A DNA stretch of 44,531 nt, from positions 1 to 44,531 of the forward strand of contig CAUJFI010000165.1 in assembly GCA_963170125.1 (NCBI GenBank), read 5' to 3'. Positions 1 through 11,634 of the stretch are shown one piece after another; positions within the stretch are counted from its first letter, which is position 1, and each line of letters begins with the position of its first letter. Source of the DNA: Deinococcota bacterium (GTDB lineage Bacteria; Deinococcota; Deinococci; Deinococcales; Trueperaceae). A program made the translations under genes and the position numbers. Under the pieces are notes generated by a model. It did not search any database, was not told the origin of the DNA, and saw only the letters and a program-made list of their open reading frames with translations.

Positions 1-76
1 CCGCCCCCCTGGGGGGGGGCCCCCCCCTGCGGGGGGGGGGGGGGGGCCCCCCCCCCCCCCCCCCCCCCTCCCCGGC
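1..76. repeat. G/C homopolymer runs at the window edge
   Basis: The first 76 bases are almost only alternating runs of C and G, including a G run of about 16 and a C run of about 22. The window becomes ordinary coding-type sequence near position 77. This looks like the low-quality end of an assembled contig rather than biology, although a real GC tract cannot be excluded from sequence alone. Confidence 0.6.
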
Positions 77-83
77 CCCTCCT

Positions 84-1058
84 TCACCCCCGCGCGCGCC
101 ACCACGCCGCCAACGCCTCCGCCAGCAACCGCGCCGCGAGGAGCGCGCTCCTGCCGGTCGGGTCCAGCTCGGGCGCCAGCTCCATGAGGTCCATGCCGAC
201 CACGCGGTTGCGGGCGAACGTCGCGGCCACGAGGTCGCGCAGCTCGCCGTAGGTGAGGCCCTCCGGCTCGGGGCTGCCGGTGCCGGGCAGCTCCGCGGCG
301 TCGAGCGCGTCGACGTCGACGCTCAGGTAGACGTCGACGTCCCGCGGCAGGCCCTCGACCGCCTCCGCGAGCCCGGCGCGCACGGCGCGCGCACTCACGA
401 GCTTGTGCCCGCGCACACGAGCGGCGCGGAAGGCCTCCGCGTCGGCGCGCACTCCGCGCAGCCCGATCACCGTGATGTGCTTCAGGCCAGGCAGGGCCTC
501 GACGGCGCGCCTGAACGGGCTGGAGTTCGCGTAGCGCGTGGCGTTGCGCGCCTCCGAGTAGTCCAGGTGGGCGTCGAGCTGCACGACGTGTAGCTCGCGC
601 ACGTCGTCGAAGGCCCGGAGGAGCGGAAAGCTCACCGAGTGGTCGCCGCCCACGAACACGGGCAACCCGGCGGCCGCGCGCAGCGTACGCGCGGCCGCCG
701 TGATCCGGTCGTGGCTGACCGCCGTCTCCAGTTGCGCCACGTCGACGTCGCCGGCGTCCACCAGCCGCGCGCCCGCCAGGCGGAACGTGTCCGTCTCCTG
801 GTCGTAGAAACCCTCGGGTGGTAGCACGTACCGGCCGCTCGCGGCGCGTAAGGCGGCCGGGGCGAAGCGCGCGCCCGGCCTGAAGCCGACGGCAAAGTCG
901 AAGGGCACGCCGAGGAGGCCGACGTCGTAGCCGACCGGCGCCGGGCCCGGCCGCCCGGAGCCGGCGTCGCCGCCGAGCTCGACCATCGGCACGAACGGCG
1001 CCTTGAAGAACGTGGCAGGTCCGGTGAACGGCAGCTCCGTGTGCCGGGCGCCGCTCAC
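84..1058 (-). CDS. Ureohydrolase (arginase/agmatinase family), probably formimidoylglutamase
   Basis: A 324-residue manganese-dependent ureohydrolase. The family's binuclear metal-binding motifs are visible: GGDH (ligand H140), DAHLD (D162, H164, D166) and DVD (D248, D250), followed by the PGTGSPEP loop. The GTG start overlaps the stop of hutH in a GTGA junction, so the two genes are translated from one message. Beside histidine ammonia-lyase the likeliest substrate is N-formimino-L-glutamate (the HutG step, giving glutamate and formamide). Agmatinase or guanidinobutyrase activity cannot be excluded, because family members differ mainly in the substrate loop. The residue after the second metal-binding motif is Tyr (DAHLDYSE). 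No hutU or hutI is visible; the sequence ends just downstream. Confidence 0.85.
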   Translation of the reverse strand: MSGARHTELPFTGPATFFKAPFVPMVELGGDAGSGRPGPAPVGYDVGLLGVPFDFAVGFRPGARFAPAALRAASGRYVLPPEGFYDQETDTFRLAGARLVDAGDVDVAQLETAVSHDRITAAARTLRAAAGLPVFVGGDHSVSFPLLRAFDDVRELHVVQLDAHLDYSEARNATRYANSSPFRRAVEALPGLKHITVIGLRGVRADAEAFRAARVRGHKLVSARAVRAGLAEAVEGLPRDVDVYLSVDVDALDAAELPGTGSPEPEGLTYGELRDLVAATFARNRVVGMDLMELAPELDPTGRSALLAARLLAEALAAWWRARG

Positions 1059-2586
1059 GCGAGCTCCACGCCGGCGGCGGCCACCGCGGCCAGGAGGCTG
1101 CCGTCTGCCAGGGTCGAGTGGACGGCCTCCAGGTCGGGCTTGAGGTATCGGTCGTGGCCCAGGTGCGGCACGCGCTCCCGGACGTGCGCGTGGGCGGCCG
1201 CCACGCCCCTGCCCGGCACGAGGGGCGCCCTGAAGTCGAGCCCCTGCGCCGCCGCGAGCAGCTCGACGGCGATCACGTAGCGCGCGTTGCGCAACACGGA
1301 CCCCAGCTTGCGGCAGGCGTGGGCGCCCATGGAGACGTGGTCCTCCTGGTTGGCGCTCGTGGGGATGGAGTCCACGGAAGCCGGGTGGGCCAGTACCTTG
1401 TTCTCGCTCACGAGGGCCGCGGCCGTGTACTGCGCCACCATCAGGCCGGAGTCGAGGCCGCCGTGCTCGGTCAGGAACCCAGGCAGGCCGGACAGGGCCG
1501 GGTTGACGAGCTGCTCGACGCGCCGCTCCGAGATGTTGGCCAGCTCCGCGACCGCGATGGCGGCGTAGTCGGCCGCCAGCGCCAGGGGCTGACCTTGGAA
1601 GTTGCCGGCGCTGATCACGCGCTCATGCCCGTCGTCCGTGACGATCAGCGGGTTGTCCGTCACGGAGGCGAGCTCCGTCTCGACGACCTCGCGCACGTGC
1701 GCGAGCGCCCCGCGCGTGGCCCCATGGACCTGGGGCACGGCGCGTAGCGAGTACGGGTCCTGCACGCGGTCGCAGTCGGCGTGGGAGAGCACGACCTGCG
1801 AGTCGGCCAGGATGGCGCGCATGTTCGCGCTCACGATGAGCGCCCCCGGGTGCGGGCGCAGGCGCGTGACGGCCGGGTCGAACGGGGCGTGGCTGCCCAG
1901 GAGCGCCTCGACGCTCATCGCGGCGGCCACGTCGGCCGTCGCGGCGAGCCGCTCGGCGTCGAGCAGCGCCAGGGCGAGGAGCGCGGTCATGGACTGCGTG
2001 CCGTTGATGAGCGCCAACCCCTCCTTGGCCTCGAGCGTCAGCGGCTCCAGTCCGGCCCGCGCAAGGGCGGCCGCCCCCGGCAGTCGCTCCCCCCCGACCT
2101 CGGCCTCGCCCTCGCCGATGAGGACGAGCGCCATGTGCGCGAGCGGCGCCAAGTCGCCGGAAGCCCCGACCGAGCCTTGCGACGGCACCACCGGGTGGAC
2201 GCGATGCTCGAGAAGCTGCGCGAGCAGGGCCACGACGGCGGGGCGCACGCCCGACGCGCCGCGCGCCAAGGACTGGGCGCGCAGGAGGAGCATGGCGCGC
2301 ACGACGTCGGTCGGGAACGGCTCGCCCACCCCGACGGCGTGCGAGAGGAGGAGGTTGCGCTGCAACGTCCTCACGTCGGCCGGGCCGATGCGCGTCGTCG
2401 CGAAGCGCCCGAACCCGGTGGTCACGCCGTACGCCGTGTCGCCGCGCGCGAGCAGCGCGTCTACGAACGCACGGTTGGACGCGAGCCGCAGTTCGACGGC
2501 GGGCGGTAGCGCCACGCGCCAGGCGCCGCGCGCCACGCCCTCGAGCGCCGCCAGGGTCAGCTCGGAACCGAGCTGCAGGATCTTGC

Positions 2587-2590
<4 letters not shown>
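1055..2590 (-). CDS. hutH: Histidine ammonia-lyase
   Basis: A 511-residue cytosolic enzyme that deaminates L-histidine to urocanate, the first step of histidine degradation. The Ala143-Ser144-Gly145 triad inside [11 protein letters not shown] is the one that cyclises into the MIO electrophile, and the N-terminal [10 protein letters not shown] motif carries the conserved catalytic tyrosine (Y54). Length matches the family. The start is a TTG that overlaps the valS stop (TTGA); a GGGAGG ribosome-binding site 9 nt upstream supports it. An ATG a few bases earlier is in another frame. The gene is translationally coupled to valS upstream and to the ureohydrolase downstream, so it probably shares the valine T-box. 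Confidence 0.93.
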
Positions 2591-5247
<2,657 letters not shown>

Positions 5248-5306
5248 GGACTCCTCCGTGTCCGGGCGCTCGTGGCGCCCGCCGGAGGGGCAGCGGTGCT
5301 GAGAAC

Positions 5307-5334
5307 GCCCCGTCCGGCTCGTTGCGGACGAGGC
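5307..5334 (-). terminator. Candidate attenuator hairpin of the T-box leader
   Basis: On the minus strand GCCUCGUCCG and CGGACGGGGC form a 10-bp stem (one G-U pair) with an 8-nt loop, directly after the T-box core. The following bases (GUUCUC) are only weakly U-rich, so Rho-independent termination here would be imperfect. See the separate note on a possible ribosome-binding-site sequestrator nearer valS. Confidence 0.5.
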
Positions 5335-5580
5335 ACGTGCGTGACCCCGCGGTACCACCGCACTTCCCCCGCGCTGCGGGGGCACTCTAGGTCGCTGCTC
5401 TTGGGCGCGGCAGCCCGCGGGGGCGCCGGCACGCACTGGCTTCTCCAGGCCGGCCCACTACCCCAGGGCGGCGAACCGCCCGACGGGCGACGTTCGGCGC
5501 TCGCTCCCGGTCCGCGCTCTCACCCGGCGAGACGCCGGCACGGACTCTCTGGCGGGGCGGGTGCGCCTACTCTTCCCGCT
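5307..5580 (-). promoter_or_regulatory. T-box riboswitch, valine type, controlling valS
   Basis: This leader fills most of the 409-nt gap between mrp and valS. Read on the minus strand it has the T-box core GTGGTACCGCGG (5347-5358); its TGGT (5354-5357) can pair with an ACCA tRNA end, which fits the A73 discriminator usual in tRNA-Val. Stem I is recognisable. An AGUA motif opposite GAA forms the loop-E turn below a GGCGC/GCGCC helix, with CGGG/CCCG at the base and conserved AGAGAG and GUGAGAG elements at the apex. The specifier codon after GAAC is GUC, valine (5489-5491), followed by a purine. A 7-bp CCCCCGC/GCGGGGG hairpin precedes the T-box core. A 10-bp hairpin (5307-5334) follows it and may be the terminator. 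Confidence 0.92.
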
Positions 5581-5587
5581 GCCCAGG

Positions 5588-5593
5588 ATGATA
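5588..5593 (-). promoter_or_regulatory. Candidate -10 element for the T-box leader
   Basis: TATCAT on the minus strand lies about 7 nt before the predicted base of Stem I, where a leader transcript should begin. No good -35 hexamer is visible at the expected distance. Confidence 0.45.
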
Positions 5594-5656
5594 GCACCGG
5601 CCCGGCGAGCTCACCCAGCCGTCAGGGTCGGCGCGGGTATTCACCGACCGCCGGAC

Positions 5657-6712
5657 TCACCCCACCATGGGCAGGGCGTTCTGCGCCTGGATGCTGATCT
5701 GGCCGGCCGTGAGCCGCGCCGCGCGCCGCAGCTCGACCGAGCTAGCGTTCTCGGGGTCCGAGACGACGATCGGCACGCCGCCGTCGCCGCTCTCGCGGAG
5801 CCTGCGCGTGATTGGGATGCGGCCGAGCAGGGGTAACCGCTCGCTCGCGGCCCAGCTGGCGGCCCCGCCCTCGCCGAAGATGTAATCGCGCGTGCCGTCG
5901 GGCAGCGCGTAGTAACTCATGTTCTCGATCACTCCCAGCACGGGGATGTGCGTCTTGCGCGCCATGGTGTAGGCACGCTTGACGTCGACGAGCGCCACCG
6001 CCTGCGGCGTGGTGACGAGCACCATGCCCGTGACCGGCACGAGCTGGGAGAGGGAGAGTTGCACGTCGCCGGTGCCGGGCGGCAGGTCGACGATCAGGTA
6101 GTCGAGCTCGCCCCACACCGTCTGCTTCAGGAGCTGCGTGAGGGTGCCGTGGAGGATTGGGCCGCGCCAGGTGAGCGCCTGGCCGTCCTCGACCAGGTTG
6201 GCGATCGAGATGACCTTCACCCCGTGGTTGCGCAGGGGCAGGATGTGCTTCTCGTCGTCCGCCATGAGGCGCTTGCCCTCGACGCCGTACATCTTGCTCT
6301 GACTCGGGCCGTAGATGTCGGCGTCGAGCAGGCCGACCTGCGCCCCCTCGAGGTGCAGGGCGGCCGCCAGGTTGGCCGCCACGGTCGACTTGCCCACCCC
6401 GCCCTTACCCGAACCGACGGCGATGACGTTGCGCACCCCCGGCAGCGGCATCTGCGTCGGTCCGCGGACCTTGGAGCCGAAGACTATCTCCACGTCGGTC
6501 GCGCCCGTGTGCCTCGCGACGGCCGCCCGCACGTCCTGCTCGATCTTCGCCTTGAGGGGGCAGGCCGGCGTGGTGAGGGTGATCTGTAGCTTCACGGCGT
6601 CGCCGTCGACGGTGACGGAGTCCACCATACCGAGGGTGACGAGGTCTTGGTTGAGTTCCGGATCGTTGACGCCCTTGAGGGCCTCGAGTACGCGGTCGCG
6701 AGTGACATCCAT
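5657..6712 (-). CDS. mrp: Mrp/NBP35-type P-loop ATPase, iron-sulfur carrier family
   Basis: A 351-residue protein with an N-terminal MIP18/DUF59 domain (about 1-80, with the TTPACPL motif) followed by a Mrp/ApbC ATPase domain. The deviant Walker A is GSGKGGVGKST at 100-110. Family members bind and transfer 4Fe-4S clusters to apoproteins in the cytosol. The CPxC motif that normally follows ENMSYF and holds the bridging cluster is absent: the sequence reads ENMSYYALPDGTRDYIFG. This suggests altered cluster binding or a different role. The ATG at 6712 is preferred because the DUF59 domain starts right after it; the frame is open to 6769. No clear ribosome-binding site is seen. Confidence 0.88.
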   Translation of the reverse strand: MDVTRDRVLEALKGVNDPELNQDLVTLGMVDSVTVDGDAVKLQITLTTPACPLKAKIEQDVRAAVARHTGATDVEIVFGSKVRGPTQMPLPGVRNVIAVGSGKGGVGKSTVAANLAAALHLEGAQVGLLDADIYGPSQSKMYGVEGKRLMADDEKHILPLRNHGVKVISIANLVEDGQALTWRGPILHGTLTQLLKQTVWGELDYLIVDLPPGTGDVQLSLSQLVPVTGMVLVTTPQAVALVDVKRAYTMARKTHIPVLGVIENMSYYALPDGTRDYIFGEGGAASWAASERLPLLGRIPITRRLRESGDGGVPIVVSDPENASSVELRRAARLTAGQISIQAQNALPMVG

Positions 6713-6775
6713 GCTGAGCAAGAGCGTACCAGCGTGAGCGGGCGGGCCGCTGCCGCCCACTTTACCCAAGTCGCC

Positions 6776-6804
6776 TTGTGACCCATGTCCGGCGCGGCTA
6801 TACT
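6776..6804 (+). promoter_or_regulatory. Promoter of the kinase-like gene, leaderless type
   Basis: TTGTGA (6776-6781), a 17-nt spacer and TATACT (6799-6804) form the best sigma-70-like promoter in the window. The GTG start at 6814 lies only 9 nt past the -10, so the transcript should have almost no 5' leader. This also rules out starting the protein at 6778, inside the -35. Confidence 0.75.
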
Positions 6805-6813
6805 CACAGGCGC

Positions 6814-8397
6814 GTGGAACAAACGGGTCGCTTCCAGCGCAACCAGGAACTCAGGCGCGACGGCGATGTCGTCACGAGCGTCGGTGTCGACGTGGTGACC
6901 GGACTACCGGTCCTCGTCTACGACTTCCCTGGCTCCCCAACGCTCACCCCCGGCCAGGCCGAGCTCGACGGCATCCCGGCCGTGCTCGCGGCGTCCGCGG
7001 CGGACGGTCGCGGCTGCCTGGTCGTGGCCCACCCGAACGACGCCACGCTCATCGCCCCGGGCGAAAGCGTGGTAGACGACAGGTTCGCCCTGCGCACAGC
7101 GACCATCCTGCGCGACGCCGCGAGGCGCGGCATCGTCCACGGCGACCTGGGCCCGGGGCGCTTCCTGTGGTCGGGCGGCGCCCTTCACCTGGAAGGGTAC
7201 GGCGTCCCGTGGCGCCCCGGCCTGCCCGTGCCTCAGAAGGGCGCTCCGGCGCCGGCGGCGCTGGCTGCGGCGCTGCAAGCCGACCTTCGCAACGCCGTCA
7301 AGGCGCTCGCCCAGCTGGGCGAGCGGACCTTGAGCGCCGAGGTGATGGCCGTGCTCCGAGCAGTGGCGGCCGGCTCGAGCACTACGGACGCCGCCGGCCT
7401 GCAGGCCACGCTCAGGCGGCTCGCCGGCGGCGCAGTGACGGTTCCGTCCGCCGGCTTCGCCGATATCGTGCTGCCGACCACCTCGGGCGCCCAACCCACC
7501 AGGGCGGGCTCTCCCGAGTTCGACGCGCTCGAGTTCCCGTCCGCTGGCACGCCCTCGGGCTCACCTCCGCTTCCGGAGACCCGCACGGCGCCCGTCGTCC
7601 GGTCGGACGACGCCTTCGACCTCGACTTCAGCGCCGAGGCCGGCGACGATGACGAGCCAGGCGACATGTGGACCACCTCCACGCGAACGCCCGCCCAAGG
7701 CACGTCCGCCCCGCACACCCCACCCGTCCGACCGCCCGCGCGACCGGACGAGGCCCCGAGCCAACCGGGGGCGCGCGGGGGCCGCCCGACGCCGTTGGAG
7801 CCCGACCCGATCACCGTCCTGAGCGACCCAGGCACGCGCTCCGCCACCACCGGCAAGCCGAAGCCGGCAGAGCCGCGACCGCGGAGCGCCGAGGCCGAGA
7901 CCGGCTTCGTGAAGCACCTCCCCCCCGGCGCCACCTACCGGGCCGGCACGCTTGACGACGCTCCGCGCCCAGCACCCATCCGCGTGACCGACACGTTCTC
8001 GCCCGTGATCCGACGACGGTCATGGCGCGGCCCTGCGCTGCTCGTGCTCTTGGTGCTCCTCGTCGCCCTCGGGACGTTCCTGGCCCTGAGGGCCCAACGC
8101 GCAAGCAACCTCGGTCAGGTCGGAGCCGGCGCGGTAAGGCACCTGGTCGACGTGCGCGTCGACCCGACGAACCTGCCGCCCGTCAGCCTCGTCGTTGACG
8201 CTAGCCCCGACAGCTCCGGCTACAGACCCGGCACGATCATCGGCTCGGTACCGCGGCGCGTCGCTTTCGACGCCAACGGCACCTGGGTCGTGCACGCCCA
8301 GTTCCAGGGGCGCTCCAGCGAGCGCGTAACGCTCCACGTCCCTGACGACGTCGTGATCACGCTCGCCTTCCCGGAACCGACCCCACCGGCGCCGTGA
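6814..8397 (+). CDS. Membrane-anchored, degenerate protein-kinase-like protein
   Basis: A 527-residue protein I do not recognise as a named family. The N-terminal 190 residues look like a shortened protein-kinase fold. HGDLGPGRF (from H109) resembles the catalytic loop HGDxxPxN but has Arg where the metal-binding Asn should be, and I see no glycine-rich loop, VAIK lysine or DFG motif. Residues about 215-395 are a Pro/Thr/Glu-rich low-complexity linker. A basic stretch (IRRRSWRG) precedes one transmembrane helix at about 407-428. The C-terminal 100 residues look like a small beta-rich PEGA-like domain outside the membrane. The topology is that of a transmembrane Ser/Thr kinase with an inactive kinase lobe. 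Expressed from its own promoter, upstream of guaA. Confidence 0.7.
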   Translation: MEQTGRFQRNQELRRDGDVVTSVGVDVVTGLPVLVYDFPGSPTLTPGQAELDGIPAVLAASAADGRGCLVVAHPNDATLIAPGESVVDDRFALRTATILRDAARRGIVHGDLGPGRFLWSGGALHLEGYGVPWRPGLPVPQKGAPAPAALAAALQADLRNAVKALAQLGERTLSAEVMAVLRAVAAGSSTTDAAGLQATLRRLAGGAVTVPSAGFADIVLPTTSGAQPTRAGSPEFDALEFPSAGTPSGSPPLPETRTAPVVRSDDAFDLDFSAEAGDDDEPGDMWTTSTRTPAQGTSAPHTPPVRPPARPDEAPSQPGARGGRPTPLEPDPITVLSDPGTRSATTGKPKPAEPRPRSAEAETGFVKHLPPGATYRAGTLDDAPRPAPIRVTDTFSPVIRRRSWRGPALLVLLVLLVALGTFLALRAQRASNLGQVGAGAVRHLVDVRVDPTNLPPVSLVVDASPDSSGYRPGTIIGSVPRRVAFDANGTWVVHAQFQGRSSERVTLHVPDDVVITLAFPEPTPPAP

Positions 8398-8484
8398 CGG
8401 CGGCCGCCATCCCGCCGGCCGACTCCACCGCTCCCGCCCGAACCCTCGACCGGCCGTCCGAGGCCACCGCACGGAGTGCCACGC

Positions 8485-10047
8485 ATGCCTGACGCCAACA
8501 CCAACACCAGCAACAGCAACAGCATCGTCGTAGTCGACTACGGTTCGCAGTACAGCCACCTGATCACGCGTCGCCTCCGCGAGCTCCAGGTCCTGTCCGT
8601 GCTCGTCCCGGCGGCCGCCACGACCGAGCAGGTCCTGGCGCACGCCCCGGCCGGCGTGATCCTCTCCGGGGGGCCGAACAGCGTGAACGACGCCGGCGCG
8701 CCGCGCCTGGCGCCTGGGCTCCTGGACCTCGGCGTCCCCGTCCTCGGCGTGTGCTATGGCATGCAGCTCCTCGCCAAGGAGCTGGGCGGCAGCGTGGGCG
8801 GTGGCGGCGCGCGCGAGTACGGCAAGGCGCCCCTCGAGCGGTACTCCGGCGAGCTCTTCGCGGGCGTCGAGGGCGAGTTCATCGCCTGGATGAGCCACGG
8901 CGACTCGGTCACGCGCGTGCCGCCCGGCTTCACCATGACCGCCGTGTCCGAGGGCGGGGCCACCGCCGCGATGGAAGACGGGGCCCGGCGCCTGTACGGC
9001 CTGCAGTTCCACCCCGAGGTGCACCACACGGCGAAGGGCATGGCCGTGCTCGAGCGCTTCACGGAGCTGACTGGCGTGGCGCGCGACTGGACGCCGGACG
9101 CGATCGTCGAGGAGAGCGTAGCGAGCGTGCGCCGCACCGTCGGCGCGAACGAGCGCGTGCTGCTCGGCATCTCCGGCGGCGTGGACTCCACCACGCTCGG
9201 CTTGTTGCTGCACCGTGCGCTCGGGGACCGGCTCGTGGCGGTGTTCGTCGACCACGGCCTGCTACGGCTCGGCGAGGCGGAGGAGGTGGAGCGTGCCCTG
9301 CGGTCGCTTGGGGTGAACCTCACCGTCGTCGACGCGGCCGACCGGTTCCTCGCCGGGCTGGCCGGCGTCACTGACCCGGAGGAGAAGCGCAAGATCATCG
9401 GGCGGGAGTTCGTCGAGGTGTTCTCGCAGGAGGCGCGGCGCCAGCAGACCGCGGGGCCGATCCGCTACCTCGCCCAGGGCACCCTCTACCCCGACGTCAT
9501 CGAATCGGCCGGCGTGCCGGGCGCGGCCAACATCAAGTCGCACCACAACGTCGGCGGCCTGCCGAAGGACCTCGGCTTCGAGCTGCTGGAGCCCTTCAGG
9601 GCACTCTTCAAGGACGAAGTGCGCGAGGTGGCGGAACGCCTCGGCCTCCCGCCTCACCTACGCGATCGACACCCGTTCCCCGGCCCCGGCCTGGCGGTGC
9701 GCATCATCGGCGACGTGACGCGCGAGAAGCTCGAGGTCCTGCGGCGGGTCGACGACGTCTTCATCTCGGCCCTGCGCGAGTTCGACCTCTACCACGACAC
9801 GTGGCAGGCCCTCGCGGTCCTAACGCCGCTGCGCTCCGTCGGCGTCATGGGCGACTCCCGCACCTACGCCAACACCGTTGCCTTGCGCGCCGTGTCGAGC
9901 GTGGACGGCATGACTGCCGACTGGACGCGCCTGCCGAGCGAGTTCCTCGCCACGGTCGCGAACCGCATCGTCAACGGCGTGCCCGAGGTCAACCGCGTCG
10001 TGTACGACATCACCAGCAAGCCGCCCGCCACCATCGAGTGGGAGTGA
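8485..10047 (+). CDS. guaA: GMP synthase (glutamine-hydrolysing)
   Basis: A 520-residue cytosolic enzyme that converts XMP to GMP using ATP and glutamine. The class I amidotransferase domain has Cys90 (GVCYGMQ) and His176/Glu178 (FHPE). The N-type ATP-pyrophosphatase domain has the SGGVDS PP-loop from Ser230. The C-terminal dimerisation domain ends in the family's typical KPPATIEWE. The ATG at 8485 is preferred to a GTG at 8476 because GGAG lies 8-9 nt before it. An Asn/Thr/Ser-rich stretch of about 12 residues precedes the conserved VVDYGSQY. Confidence 0.97.
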   Translation: MPDANTNTSNSNSIVVVDYGSQYSHLITRRLRELQVLSVLVPAAATTEQVLAHAPAGVILSGGPNSVNDAGAPRLAPGLLDLGVPVLGVCYGMQLLAKELGGSVGGGGAREYGKAPLERYSGELFAGVEGEFIAWMSHGDSVTRVPPGFTMTAVSEGGATAAMEDGARRLYGLQFHPEVHHTAKGMAVLERFTELTGVARDWTPDAIVEESVASVRRTVGANERVLLGISGGVDSTTLGLLLHRALGDRLVAVFVDHGLLRLGEAEEVERALRSLGVNLTVVDAADRFLAGLAGVTDPEEKRKIIGREFVEVFSQEARRQQTAGPIRYLAQGTLYPDVIESAGVPGAANIKSHHNVGGLPKDLGFELLEPFRALFKDEVREVAERLGLPPHLRDRHPFPGPGLAVRIIGDVTREKLEVLRRVDDVFISALREFDLYHDTWQALAVLTPLRSVGVMGDSRTYANTVALRAVSSVDGMTADWTRLPSEFLATVANRIVNGVPEVNRVVYDITSKPPATIEWE

Positions 10048-10102
10048 CGTTCGCCCGGCCGGCCTAGTGGCTGGCGGACGACGAAGCCCGGACCACGCCG
10101 GG

Positions 10103-10108
10103 TAGAGT
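10103..10108 (+). promoter_or_regulatory. -10 element, leaderless type, for the EVE gene
   Basis: TAGAGT ends 7 nt before the ATG at 10116, the spacing seen for leaderless starts elsewhere in this window. No ribosome-binding site or convincing -35 is present. Confidence 0.5.
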
Positions 10109-10115
10109 CGTCAAC

Positions 10116-10577
10116 ATGGCACGCTGCTGGCTGGTCAAGTCAGAACCCGACTGCTACTCGTTCGACCAACTCGTCGCGGACGGCCGCACGGCCTGGGAGG
10201 GCGTCCGCAACTACCAGGCCCGCAACTACATGCGCGACGACATGCGGGTCGGCGACGTAGTCCTCTACTACCACTCGAGCACGGCGGTCCCGGCCGTCGT
10301 CGGACTCGCCAAGGTGGCGTCCGAGGCGTACCCGGACGCCACGCAGTTCGACCCCGCCAACGAGTACTACGACCCGAAGGCCACGGCGGCGGCCCCGCGC
10401 TGGTACCTCGTCGATCTCGAGCCTGTCCGGCCGCTCGCAAGGCCGGTCACGCTGGCGGAGCTGCGCGCCGACCCCCGTCTGGCGAGAATGCAGCTCCTCG
10501 CCCGCGGCAACCGCCTGAGCGTCATGCCGGTCGACCCGGAGCACGTCAAGCGGGTCGAGGAGCTGGCGGCGGCCTGA
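10116..10577 (+). CDS. EVE-domain protein (PUA-like fold)
   Basis: A 153-residue single-domain protein. The opening WLVKSEP, then WEGVRNYQARNYMRD, the VGDVVLYYHS strand and PRWYLVDLEP are the signature of the EVE family. EVE domains have a PUA-like fold and are thought to bind modified bases in DNA or RNA; the precise role of the stand-alone bacterial version is not known. The protein is full length. It lies 68 nt after guaA but has its own -10 element just before the ATG. Confidence 0.92.
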   Translation: MARCWLVKSEPDCYSFDQLVADGRTAWEGVRNYQARNYMRDDMRVGDVVLYYHSSTAVPAVVGLAKVASEAYPDATQFDPANEYYDPKATAAAPRWYLVDLEPVRPLARPVTLAELRADPRLARMQLLARGNRLSVMPVDPEHVKRVEELAAA

Positions 10578-10604
10578 GGCCCGGTGCGCGGCGGCGGCCG
10601 GGCC
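10578..10604 (+). terminator. Candidate terminator after the EVE gene
   Basis: GGCCCGG and CCGGGCC form a perfect 7-bp stem that begins at the base after the stop codon. No T-tract follows, so this is only a candidate. Confidence 0.35.
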
Positions 10605-10684
10605 GGTGCGCGAGCGCCAACCCCGCCGGCCGGCCGGCCCCGGGCGCGCGAAGCCCGGCACACCCGGCCACTCGCGCGTGGTGG

Positions 10685-10690
10685 TAGCAT
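10685..10690 (+). promoter_or_regulatory. -10 element, leaderless type, for hrcA
   Basis: TAGCAT ends 8 nt before the ATG at 10699. No CIRCE inverted repeat (TTAGCACTC-N9-GAGTGCTAA) is visible around it. Confidence 0.5.
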
Positions 10691-10698
10691 CCTCAAGC

Positions 10699-11634
10699 AT
10701 GAAGGAGCGTAGGACACGGGTCCTCGAGCTGGTGGCCGAGTCGTACATCGCCACCGCCCACCCCGTCGCGTCCGGCCACATAGCAGCGCGCCTCGAGGTG
10801 AGCCCCGCCACCGTCCGGTACGACTTCGGCTCGCTGGAAAGCGCCGGCCTCCTCCAGCAGCCACATACGTCTGCCGGCCGCATCCCGACCGCACTCGGCT
10901 TCCGTGTGTACGCCAAGAGCCTCCTGCCGCCCCGGCCCTTGCACGCGGCCCAGCAGAACCGGCTCGACGAGCACCTGAAGGGCGCAGAGGGCGACGACCT
11001 GTTCGCGCTAGCGTCGCGCCTGGCGGCGGAGCTGTCCGGTTACGCCGTCACCATCCGCCTGCCGGCGGACGACGCCCTGCACATCCTCGAGATCCACCTA
11101 TCGCAGCTCGCCTCGAACCGGCTGCTAGCGGTCGTCGTCCTCGAGAACGGCTTGGTGCGCCAGCTCGGCGTCACGGTCGACCCCGCGCCCCACGGCGACG
11201 TGATCGACGACGCGGAGCGCAACCTGAGGCAGCTGGCCCAACCCGTCGGCGAGGTGCCATCCGCGCTCCTCGAGCTCGCCAACCGCGCCGACGCCGAGCT
11301 GAGTCGCACGCTCGTGGCGCTCTCCCGCGCTTGGCACGACCTGCAGCCGCCACGTGTCTTCCGGGAGGGGTTCGGCCACCTGCTTGACGAGCCGGAGGGC
11401 GCTGACCCGAGCTTCATGCGCCTTGCCCTCGAGTCACTCGAGTCGGAGTCCAGGACCGAGGGCGAGCTCTTCGTGGACCTCGACGAGCGCGTGGCGCGCG
11501 TAGGGGCCTCTTTCTCACTCGGGCGCTCCAGCGGTTACCTGGCCATCGTGGGGCCGGCGCGGATGCGTTACCCCGGGACGCTCTCGGTAGCGCAAGGCCT
11601 GGCCCGGGCGCTGGAGCGCCCCGGCAGAGCCTGA
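10699..11634 (+). CDS. hrcA: HrcA-type heat-shock transcriptional repressor
   Basis: A 311-residue repressor. The N-terminal winged helix (about 1-75) includes SPATVRYDFGSLESAGLL and QPHTSAGRIPT, the HrcA hallmark. A GAF-like effector and dimerisation region follows. HrcA proteins normally bind CIRCE operators upstream of groESL, dnaK or hrcA itself, and depend on GroEL for folding. Here there are no chaperone genes nearby and no CIRCE element at its own promoter, so any targets lie elsewhere. The ATG at 10699 is chosen because it starts the winged helix and lies behind a -10 element; the frame is open upstream to 10606. Confidence 0.88.
   Translation: MKERRTRVLELVAESYIATAHPVASGHIAARLEVSPATVRYDFGSLESAGLLQQPHTSAGRIPTALGFRVYAKSLLPPRPLHAAQQNRLDEHLKGAEGDDLFALASRLAAELSGYAVTIRLPADDALHILEIHLSQLASNRLLAVVVLENGLVRQLGVTVDPAPHGDVIDDAERNLRQLAQPVGEVPSALLELANRADAELSRTLVALSRAWHDLQPPRVFREGFGHLLDEPEGADPSFMRLALESLESESRTEGELFVDLDERVARVGASFSLGRSSGYLAIVGPARMRYPGTLSVAQGLARALERPGRA

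Noticed and set aside
5248..5436. A 63-residue N-terminal extension of ValRS in the open frame.
   Set aside because: It overlaps the hairpins and the core of the T-box leader, has no family similarity, and a strong ribosome-binding site stands before the ATG at 5247.
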